A DNA stretch of 28,054 bases. Origin: an uncultured Lachnospiraceae bacterium (GTDB lineage Bacteria > Bacillota_A > Clostridia > Lachnospirales > Lachnospiraceae). The notes beneath the pieces are model-generated. The model made no database searches and was not told the DNA's origin. It saw only the letters and a program-made list of their open reading frames with translations. The position numbers and the translations under genes were made by a program. Positions 22,427 to 28,054 of the stretch are shown here, in pieces. The first letter of the stretch is position 1. Every line of letters starts with the position of its first letter. The stretch lies in the NCBI GenBank assembly GCA_910585655.1, contig CAJUFW010000016.1:4078-32131 (forward strand), read 5' to 3'.

Positions 22427-22648
22427 TTTGAGTTCCGCAAATTTTTTCCTAAGACACCTTCCTTAGCTAAATTTCCGGCCGCTAAAATACGCGTCCATAA
22501 ATTTAGCTGTGCCTTATCCAAAAATTTGCTGTTTTGAGTTCCGCAATTTTTTTCCTAAGGCACCTTCCTTAGCTAAATTTCCGACCGCTAAAACATGCGT
22601 CCATAAATTTAGCTGTGCCTTATCCAAAAATTTGCTGTTTTGAGTTAC
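22427..22648 (-). repeat. Two tandem 106-bp palindromic units inside the spoIIIA operon
   Basis: Two copies of a 106-bp unit, differing at only about five positions, occupy 22437-22529 and 22543-22635 (palindromes of 93 bp) with the 13-bp linker TGTTTTGAGTTCC (plus strand) between them and partial linkers at both ends. On the minus strand each unit folds as GCAAATTTTT with AAAAATTTGC, AAGGCAC with GTGCCTT (one G-U pair in one copy), and AGCTAAATTT with AAATTTAGCT. A one-sided 7-nt bulge, AAGGAAG, lies between the last two stems. The linker and bulge match the element at 937-1071. The upstream partial linker contains the stop codon of spoIIIAD. Confidence 0.92.
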
Positions 22649-23031
22649 GCGCTTCCCAGAACGGATTTTAGGGTGTCAAAGACAGCCAGCATCACCGGGA
22701 GGCTGATGGTTAGGATCGTCAGCTTGCCGGCTAATTCAATTTGCCCTGCCAAAAAGGAGTAACCGGCGTCTTTACAGATTCCGGAGGCGAATTCGGCCAG
22801 GTAGGCAATGCCGATCATTTTATAGAGAATCGTCAGATAAGGACCGGATACGGATATCTCGGACAGATAGCTCCGTATGGTTTCTAGCAGCCCGGAAATC
22901 TGCCCGATGATGCCGGAGAAAATCAAAAAACCTGCCGCCAGGACAAGATATAGCCCATATTCCTGCTTGCCGCCTTTAAATTGAAGCGCCAGCAGCACCG
23001 CTACAATTCCGATAGCCGCTATCCGTATCAT
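22645..23031 (-). CDS. spoIIIAD: Stage III sporulation protein AD
   Basis: SpoIIIAD is a small polytopic membrane protein of the SpoIIIA complex. The 128-residue protein has about four hydrophobic segments, with the family stretches MIRIAAIGIVAVLLALQFK, ILYKMIGIAYLAEFASGIC and KDAGYSFLAGQIELAGK, followed by a final hydrophobic segment. The start at 23031 fits the family N-terminus; the longer reading to 23130 lies inside spoIIIAC. Its stop codon TAA lies in the linker of the repeat array: the linker's usual GGAACT reads GTAACT here. SpoIIIAC lies 13 bp upstream. Confidence 0.95.
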   Translation of the reverse strand: MIRIAAIGIVAVLLALQFKGGKQEYGLYLVLAAGFLIFSGIIGQISGLLETIRSYLSEISVSGPYLTILYKMIGIAYLAEFASGICKDAGYSFLAGQIELAGKLTILTISLPVMLAVFDTLKSVLGSA

Positions 23032-23044
23032 TCCTTTCCCCCCT

Positions 23045-23239
23045 TTAAAGGACAAACAGACTTTGGATGATTTCAAACAGTTCTGATATGTAGGGTAAAA
23101 TCCAAAACAATACCAGAAGCAGCCCTGCAAGGCTGGTTAAAAACGCCTGCTCGTCCCGTCCGGCATGTTTTAGCACCTGGCTTAGCACCGAGACCAGGAT
23201 GCCTACTGCCGCTATCCGAAAGATCAGGTTAATGGTCAT
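23045..23239 (-). CDS. spoIIIAC: Stage III sporulation protein AC
   Basis: SpoIIIAC is a tiny membrane protein of the SpoIIIA complex. The 64-residue protein has two membrane segments (about 5-22 and 33-50) with the family pattern INLIFRIAAVGILVSVLSQVL and GRDEQAFLTSLAGL, close to the 68 residues usual in B. subtilis. The ATG at 23239 overlaps the spoIIIAB stop by 4 nt (ATGA) and has no good ribosome site of its own, so translation is probably coupled to spoIIIAB. Confidence 0.95.
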   Translation of the reverse strand: MTINLIFRIAAVGILVSVLSQVLKHAGRDEQAFLTSLAGLLLVLFWILPYISELFEIIQSLFVL

Positions 23240-23754
23240 ATCAATATGATACAAAGAAAGGCTCCGCCCAGTACGCTTAACATTCGGTACAGGTGGATTT
23301 TTTCTTTTTCTCCTTTCCTGATTTCTGCCAACGCTTCCTCACTCTGTTTTAAATACCAATCCAACTGCCGGATTTGTGTTTCTTTATCCTGCTGCCCTAA
23401 GTATTCTCCCAGACGGATAAGCTCCTCCGCGTCCTCTCTTGCCAAAGCCAGGCTTTCTCCTGCCCCTTCTACCGCCAGCCGCCATTTTTCCGGAAATGTT
23501 ACACCGTCCTCTTCAGAAAGGCTGCTTGCCAGCAGGGAAAAAAATCCTTCCTGTTCTCCGGACAGACGGGCAATCCTCTCTACCGCCTCCGGCAGCGTCG
23601 CGCTTGCATATCCGACGTCTCCCCGTAACAGCAGCAGCTTTTTTCGGATATCTGCCAAACTGCCTGTCCTTCTTTTGATATTTTCTACCAGATAATTCCC
23701 AATCCCGATACAGCCAATCCATACCAACGCCGTTCCTAAAAGCTTCATCCACAT
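23236..23754 (-). CDS. spoIIIAB: Stage III sporulation protein AB
   Basis: SpoIIIAB is a mother-cell membrane protein of the SpoIIIA complex with some likeness to type II/IV secretion components. The 172-residue protein has membrane segments at about 5-22 and 158-172 enclosing a helical domain with GDVGYASATLPEAVERIA and EYLGQQDKETQIRQLDWYL. The ATG at 23754 has AGGAGG 7 nt upstream; another ATG two codons later is possible. It lies 15 bp after spoIIIAA and overlaps spoIIIAC by 4 nt. Confidence 0.95.
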   Translation of the reverse strand: MWMKLLGTALVWIGCIGIGNYLVENIKRRTGSLADIRKKLLLLRGDVGYASATLPEAVERIARLSGEQEGFFSLLASSLSEEDGVTFPEKWRLAVEGAGESLALAREDAEELIRLGEYLGQQDKETQIRQLDWYLKQSEEALAEIRKGEKEKIHLYRMLSVLGGAFLCIILI

Positions 23755-23769
23755 AACAGCACCTCCTGT

Positions 23770-24732
23770 TTACGCTCCCTTTCTTTTATAAAGCCTTCGC
23801 CCGCTTCCGTCACAGATTTCCTCAACCGTTCCCGCTCCTTCTACCCGGCTTAAAAGAATATAACGCTCAAATATCCCGTTATCCCAGGTTTCGCCCCATT
23901 TTCTTAAAAGCTCTTCTATGCTTCCGCCATGCGCCGTAGCCAATACCTGACAGCCGCTTCCCGCCGCGTAACGTACTGCCTGCAAATCCGTCTGACTGCC
24001 GATTTCATCTACTGCCAGCACCTGGGGGGACATCGAACGGAGTAAGAGCATCATTCCCTCCGACTTCGGGCAGCCGTCCAATACATCTGTCCGTCTGCCC
24101 AAATCGTTTTGCGGAATCCCCAGATAACACGCCGCCAGCTCCGAACGCTCGTCCACTACCCCTACACAAACGCCCTCCAAGGCAGTTGAACTTCCATTGG
24201 AAAGCTGACGGATCAGATCTCTTAGCAGCGTTGTTTTCCCGCAGCCGGGAGGAGAAAGAAGAAGGCTATGGCATGGGAGCGTTTGCCCTGGTTCATAGAG
24301 CCAGGGCATGATCGTATCCGCACAGCCCTTTTTTTCATGGGCAATCCGAATATGCAGAAAAGAAATATTTTTGATTGTACGAATCCGCCCCTGCTCGATA
24401 ACCGCCTTTCCTGCAATGCCTACCCGATGCCCGCCCTGAACGGTCAGAAAGCCTTGTCGTAATTCCTCTTCATAGGCATAGAGCGAATAGCTTCCCACAC
24501 ATTCCAACGTATCGCGGATTTCTTTTACCGAAATGCAGACGCCTTGCTTCCACTCCCTGACCAGGCTTCCGTCCGGCGCTACAAAAAACTCTCCCGCCTC
24601 TGTTCGTACCAGCAGAGGTTGTCCCGCCCGCAGACGGATTTCCTGCACGCTCTGATAGTCTGCCTGTAGCTTTGAAAGAACTTCCCGTAGCCCTAACGAA
24701 CAGATTCGTAAAATTTCTTCCCTTGTCTCCAT
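23770..24732 (-). CDS. spoIIIAA: Stage III sporulation protein AA (ATPase)
   Basis: SpoIIIAA is the ATPase of the SpoIIIA channel, related to secretion AAA+ ATPases. The 320-residue protein has Walker A PPGCGKT (161-167) and Walker B VLAVDEIGS, with the acidic pair at 242-243. The conserved VVDERSELAA and LGRRTDVLDGCPKSEGM lie between them, and LATAHG follows. The N-terminal domain contains VQEIRLRAGQPL and VQGGHRVGIAG. The ATG at 24732 has a GGGGGG run 6 nt upstream. It is the first gene of the eight-gene spoIIIA operon and has a sigma-E-type promoter at 24764-24792. Confidence 0.97.
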   Translation of the reverse strand: METREEILRICSLGLREVLSKLQADYQSVQEIRLRAGQPLLVRTEAGEFFVAPDGSLVREWKQGVCISVKEIRDTLECVGSYSLYAYEEELRQGFLTVQGGHRVGIAGKAVIEQGRIRTIKNISFLHIRIAHEKKGCADTIMPWLYEPGQTLPCHSLLLSPPGCGKTTLLRDLIRQLSNGSSTALEGVCVGVVDERSELAACYLGIPQNDLGRRTDVLDGCPKSEGMMLLLRSMSPQVLAVDEIGSQTDLQAVRYAAGSGCQVLATAHGGSIEELLRKWGETWDNGIFERYILLSRVEGAGTVEEICDGSGRRLYKRKGA

Positions 24733-24763
24733 CCGACGCCCCCCTTTTTTCTGCTTCTACACC

Positions 24764-24792
24764 AATATATGGGTTGTCCTCGTAAAATATAC
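24764..24792 (-). promoter_or_regulatory. Sigma-E promoter of the spoIIIA operon
   Basis: On the minus strand GTATATT (24786-24792) is separated by 14 bp from CATATATT (24764-24771), a close fit to the sigma-E pattern. The start codon of spoIIIAA is about 30 nt downstream. The operon is a known member of the sigma-E regulon in B. subtilis. Confidence 0.75.
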
Positions 24793-24813
24793 CGAAAACT
24801 ATTTCCTTTTCCC

Positions 24814-24842
24814 TTGCTTTCAGAGAACGCCTGTGCTATACT
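24814..24842 (+). promoter_or_regulatory. Promoter of pcrA
   Basis: TTGCTT (24814-24819) is separated by 17 bp from TATACT (24837-24842), and TGC before the -10 makes it an extended -10 promoter. It faces away from the spoIIIA promoter, with 21 bp between the two. Confidence 0.7.
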
Positions 24843-24910
24843 AAATTCAAACATTTGTACGATTGACAAGTATCGTCGATCGCTTCAGTCAAAGAAAGGA
24901 TTTTCGATTT

Positions 24911-27361
24911 ATGAGTATGTATGACAGCCTAAACCCGGAGCAGCTCCGGGCGGTACAGCATGATAAAGGTCCGCTTCTGATCTTGGCAGGCGCAGGCTCT
25001 GGCAAAACCAGGGTACTCACGCATCGGATCGCCTATCTGATCGGTGAGCGGGACGTCAATCCCTGGAATATTTTAGCGATTACCTTTACGAACAAAGCCG
25101 CCGCGGAAATGCGGGAGCGTGTGGACAAGCTCATTGAATTCGGAGCGGAAAATATCTGGGTTTCTACCTTCCACTCTGCCTGTGTCCGTATCCTCCGGCA
25201 TTTTATTGACACCATCGGCTACGAGAAAAATTTTACGATTTACGATACGGACGATCAGAAAACCCTGATGCGCGATATCTGTAAGTATTTAAACATTGAT
25301 ACGAAAAATATCAAGGAACGCGCCATTCTCTCGGTCATCTCCTCCTGTAAAAACGAGCTGTTAAGCCCGGAGGAATACGAGCGTCAGACCGAGGGCGACT
25401 ACGGTCGCGCCCAATACGCCAAAGCCTACCTGGAATATCAAAAGCGCCTAAAGCAAAACAATGCTCTGGATTTTGACGATTTGATCGGCAAGACCATTGA
25501 ACTGTTTTTAAACAACCAGGATGCGTTAAACTACTACCAACGCCGCTTTCGTTACATTATGGTGGACGAGTACCAAGATACCAATACCGCCCAGTTTAAG
25601 CTAATTAGCCTGCTCGCCTCTTATACAAACGAAGATGGGGAGACAGAACATAATCTCTGTGTAGTAGGAGACGATGACCAGTCGATTTACAAATTCCGGG
25701 GCGCCAATATTTACAATATCCTCAATTTTGAAGAGCAGTATCCGGATACCGCCGTCATTAAGCTAGAGCAAAACTACCGTTCGACCGGAAGAATTTTAGA
25801 GGCAGCCAACGAAGTCATTTCCCATAACTCCGAGCGGAAAGACAAAGCTCTCTGGACACAGAAGGGAGACGGAGAACCGATTGCCTACACACAGTATGAC
25901 AGCGAGACGGAGGAAGCTTCTTCGGTCGCTGATGTGATTGATACCCTGGCGGCAGAGCAAGCCAAAAAGACCGGAGATAAGCCGGATTACAGCCGCTTTG
26001 CCATTTTGTACCGCACCAATGCCCAATCCCGTATTTTAGAGGAAAAGTTGATTTTACGAGGAGTTCCTTATAAAGTGATCGGCGGGGTCAATTTCTACCA
26101 GCGCAAGGAAATCAAAGATATTCTTTCCTATTTGAAGCTCTTAGAAAACGAGGCAGACGATTTGGCAGTCCGTCGTATCATCAACATACCGAAACGAGGC
26201 ATCGGATTGGCTACGATTGACCGCATTACTGCCTATGCCCTAGCACATGATATCAGCTTTTATGCTGCTTTGCGTATCAGCAATCAGATTCCTGGTCTGG
26301 AACGGAGCAACAGCAAACTGCAGTCCTTTGTCACTTTGATAGAGGTAATGAGAAGCCGGCTCTACGATCCGTCCTATAGCCTTTCCGAGCTGGTCGAAGA
26401 ATTGCTCACCCACAGCGGCTATCGAAAAGAGTTAGAGGAGGACGGCAGCGAAGAAGCCAGCGCCCGTTTAGAAAACATTGACGAACTGATGAATAAAATC
26501 GTCGCCTATGAGCAAAATTGTGAGGAGGAGCCAACGCTGAGCGGATTTTTAGAGGAGGTCTCTTTGGTGGCTGATATCGACAGTCTGGCGGAAGACGACG
26601 AGAACAATCATAACTATGTCGTCCTGATGACGCTCCACAGCGCAAAGGGTCTGGAATTCCCGACGGTTTTCCTCTGCGGCATGGAGGATGGTCTGTTCCC
26701 TGGTTATCTTTCGATCTCTTCAGACGATCCGTCGGATCTGGAAGAAGAGAGACGGCTCTGTTATGTAGGCATTACCCGCGCGATGGAACGACTTTATTTA
26801 AGCGGAGCCAGGCTGCGGATGGTACGCGGTGATCTGCAGTTTAACGAACCGTCCCGCTTTCTGCGTGAAATTCCACGCTACCTGCTGCATGAAGCAGCGC
26901 CGTTTCGTTCCGGCTATGCCAACGGTCACACCGCCTCTGCTCCGATCAAAAATCCGTTTTCCGCCGGATCGGCTCCTGCCTCCGGGATGCGTACCTTTCA
27001 TCAGGCAATCAACCGCCCTAACAGTAATGCAGGAAATAATGCCAGCACCCAAACCGGCAGCAGACAGACAGCAAACCAGACCAAACAGACTACTGCCGGT
27101 AAATCAGGCGGCTTATTCGCCGGGAATCCTTATATCCAAAAGGGCTTTGGAGGATCTGCCCAGCAGACAGCCCCTATTGATTACCAAGCGGGCGACCGCG
27201 TTCGGCATATCAAGTTCGGACTCGGCACCGTAACGGCTCTTACCCCAAAGCAAGGCGGCACATCCGGAACCGATCTGGAAGTGACGGTAGAATTTGACTC
27301 TCCTTCCGTCGGTACCAGAAAAATGCTTGCCTCTTTTGCAAAATTACAAAAGCAGTCTTGA
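24911..27361 (+). CDS. pcrA: ATP-dependent DNA helicase PcrA (UvrD/Rep family)
   Basis: PcrA is a superfamily 1A helicase moving 3' to 5', used in repair, plasmid rolling-circle replication and removal of RecA or stalled RNA polymerase. The 816-residue protein has all helicase motifs: Walker A AGAGSGKT (26-33), ITFTNKAAAEMRERV, MVDEYQDTN, GDDDQSIYKFRGA, LEQNYRSTGRIL, MTLHSAKGLEFPTVFL and LCYVGITRAMERLYL. The last 59 residues form the Tudor-like RNA polymerase-binding domain (QAGDRVRHIKFGLGTV). Between core and Tudor lies an unusually long disordered segment (about 661-757) rich in Asn, Ala, Gln, Thr and Ser. The ATG at 24911 has GAAAGGA about 10 nt upstream; an ATG two codons later and a TTG at 24863 are less likely. 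A small membrane protein gene follows 89 bp downstream. Confidence 0.96.
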   Translation: MSMYDSLNPEQLRAVQHDKGPLLILAGAGSGKTRVLTHRIAYLIGERDVNPWNILAITFTNKAAAEMRERVDKLIEFGAENIWVSTFHSACVRILRHFIDTIGYEKNFTIYDTDDQKTLMRDICKYLNIDTKNIKERAILSVISSCKNELLSPEEYERQTEGDYGRAQYAKAYLEYQKRLKQNNALDFDDLIGKTIELFLNNQDALNYYQRRFRYIMVDEYQDTNTAQFKLISLLASYTNEDGETEHNLCVVGDDDQSIYKFRGANIYNILNFEEQYPDTAVIKLEQNYRSTGRILEAANEVISHNSERKDKALWTQKGDGEPIAYTQYDSETEEASSVADVIDTLAAEQAKKTGDKPDYSRFAILYRTNAQSRILEEKLILRGVPYKVIGGVNFYQRKEIKDILSYLKLLENEADDLAVRRIINIPKRGIGLATIDRITAYALAHDISFYAALRISNQIPGLERSNSKLQSFVTLIEVMRSRLYDPSYSLSELVEELLTHSGYRKELEEDGSEEASARLENIDELMNKIVAYEQNCEEEPTLSGFLEEVSLVADIDSLAEDDENNHNYVVLMTLHSAKGLEFPTVFLCGMEDGLFPGYLSISSDDPSDLEEERRLCYVGITRAMERLYLSGARLRMVRGDLQFNEPSRFLREIPRYLLHEAAPFRSGYANGHTASAPIKNPFSAGSAPASGMRTFHQAINRPNSNAGNNASTQTGSRQTANQTKQTTAGKSGGLFAGNPYIQKGFGGSAQQTAPIDYQAGDRVRHIKFGLGTVTALTPKQGGTSGTDLEVTVEFDSPSVGTRKMLASFAKLQKQS

Positions 27362-27450
27362 GTCGGATGGAAAAATGTGTTATGATAGGGTACAGAGGCT
27401 ATTACAAAGCATCAGGCATAGAGATCCTATGCCGGAAGGGAGATTTGACC

Positions 27451-27780
27451 ATGGACAGGAAATTAGAAGAATTACTGAGTACCGCAAAGTTAAACGAGCT
27501 TCTTCACAGAAAGCAGGCGGAAGAAAAAAAGGAGTCCAATCCGCTTGTATGGGCGTTAGCCATCATCGGCGCTGTAGCCGCCGTAGCTGCTATCGCCTAT
27601 GCGGTTTACTACTTCTTTGTACCGGATTATCTGGAAGATTTTGAGGATGATTTTGAAGACGAGTACGAGGACGATTTCTTTGATGAAGAAACAGGCAGTG
27701 ATGCTTCCAAAGAAGCTTCTGACGAAGAAGCTTCCACAGACGCAGAAGACGAAGCTGACAAGACTGCAGCCGAAGAATAA
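27451..27780 (+). CDS. Small membrane protein with acidic tail, function unknown
   Basis: I do not recognise a named family. The 109-residue protein starts with a charged amphipathic helix (MDRKLEELLSTAKLNELLHR), then a single alanine/valine-rich membrane segment (about 31-57), then a tail of about 50 residues that is mostly Asp and Glu (LEDFEDDFEDEYEDDFFDEE) and ends in acidic residues, Ser and Ala. The acidic tail has a Phe/Tyr-punctuated acidic pattern. The ATG at 27451 has GGGAG 8 nt upstream; the longer reading to 27358 overlaps pcrA and has no site. It lies 89 bp after pcrA with no terminator between them, so it is probably on the same transcript, which ends at 27814-27857. Confidence 0.75.
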   Translation: MDRKLEELLSTAKLNELLHRKQAEEKKESNPLVWALAIIGAVAAVAAIAYAVYYFFVPDYLEDFEDDFEDEYEDDFFDEETGSDASKEASDEEASTDAEDEADKTAAEE

Positions 27781-27813
27781 AGAAGCTTAATTCTTACGGT
27801 ACCACGCAGAAAG

Positions 27814-27857
27814 CCCCGGCAGTTCTACCAGATAGAACTGCCGGGGTTCTTTTTCTC
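27814..27857 (+). terminator. Rho-independent terminator of pcrA and the small membrane gene
   Basis: A perfect 14-bp stem (27814-27827 with 27833-27846, starting CCCCGGCAGTTCTA) with a 5-nt loop is followed by TTCTTTTTCTC. It may also stop the convergent minus-strand gene, but the T tract on that side is weaker. Confidence 0.92.
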
Positions 27858-27881
27858 TATGCAGCTTTAAACATCGGCTGC

Positions 27882-28054
27882 TTATTGGATATTGGCGGCG
27901 ATACTCTCGTCCGTCATTTTATATGTCATCCCTTTGATCGTACCATCCGCTTCTTTTTTAAACGCCTTCAATAGTATTTCCTCACTATCTTCCGAAGCGC
28001 TGATCATCGTTTCTACCACCAAATCTTTTCTTTTAAAAATCCATTCTACGTTAA
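27882..28054 (-). CDS. C-terminal end of an unrecognised protein (partial)
   Basis: A minus-strand frame is open from the right edge to a TAA at 27882-27884 and encodes the last 56 residues of a protein (starting NVEWIFKRKDLVVETMISAS, ending DESIAANIQ). It is charged and soluble-looking, with no membrane segment or motif I can name. It is taken as coding because the frame is open to the edge, its codons are unremarkable, and the stop lies just before a convergent terminator. The start and most of the gene are outside the window. Confidence 0.55.
   Translation of the reverse strand, partial: NVEWIFKRKDLVVETMISASEDSEEILLKAFKKEADGTIKGMTYKMTDESIAANIQ

Noticed and set aside
22411..22521. N-terminal extension of SpoIIIAE from a TTG at 22521
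   Set aside because: The extra residues are encoded by the repeat unit, the TTG has no ribosome site, and the ATG at 22410 has a good one. Kept only as a question in the findings.
22530..22635. Short open frame in the second repeat unit (MDKAQLNLWTHVLAVG...)
   Set aside because: It mirrors the frame in the first unit because the DNA is duplicated; no ribosome site, and the unit length is not a multiple of three.
23246..23695. Plus-strand open frame opposite spoIIIAB
   Set aside because: Serine/arginine-rich antisense translation; spoIIIAB on the other strand is a clear conserved gene.

Overview
The window looks like chromosomal core DNA from an endospore-forming member of the Clostridia, most likely Lachnospiraceae. 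It carries the spoIIIAA-AH operon, spoIVB and spo0A around the conserved block asp23-nusB-xseA-xseB-ispA-dxs-tlyA-nadK-argR-recN. This order matches the Bacillus subtilis spoIIIA-to-spo0A region apart from a few gene losses and one insertion. The family assignment is inferred from gene order and protein style, not from a search.

Layout, left to right. 1-1522: a BlaR1-type M56 sensor protease (cut by the window edge) and its BlaI-type repressor, with a palindromic element between them and a strong promoter/operator upstream. 1590-5836: spo0A, spoIVB and recN on the minus strand, with a 0A box ahead of spo0A and a forespore-type promoter ahead of spoIVB. 5892-10990: an apparent insertion into the argR-recN neighbourhood, made of a 1356-residue secreted protein with about ten Big_2 (bacterial Ig-like) repeats and, divergent from it, an orphan LytTR response regulator. 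11063-19146: yebC, argR, nadK, tlyA, dxs, ispA, xseB, xseA, nusB and asp23, tightly packed and mostly overlapping. 19247-24732: spoIIIAH back to spoIIIAA, driven by a good sigma-E promoter. 24814-27857: pcrA and a small acidic membrane protein on the plus strand, ending in a strong terminator. 27882-28054: the 3' end of an unrecognised minus-strand gene.

The genes form a sporulation circuit. Phosphorylated Spo0A starts sporulation. Sigma-E in the mother cell makes the SpoIIIA channel, which is needed for sigma-G activity in the forespore. SpoIVB, made in the forespore, is the protease that signals back to activate sigma-K. The housekeeping genes in between cover isoprenoid synthesis, exonuclease VII, NAD kinase, rRNA methylation, arginine regulation and DNA repair.

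The most unusual signal is a family of structured repeats at two distant places (937-1071 and 22427-22648). Each unit is a 92-93 bp imperfect palindrome. Its stems differ between the loci, but the joining linker (plus strand TGTTTT, a short variable part, AGTTCC) and a one-sided 7-nt bulge (minus strand AAGGAGG or AAGGAAG) are shared. Two tandem copies sit inside the spoIIIA operon, where they supply the stop codon of spoIIIAD and lie directly before a spoIIIAE that seems to lack a signal peptide. Several other intergenic gaps also carry strong hairpins.
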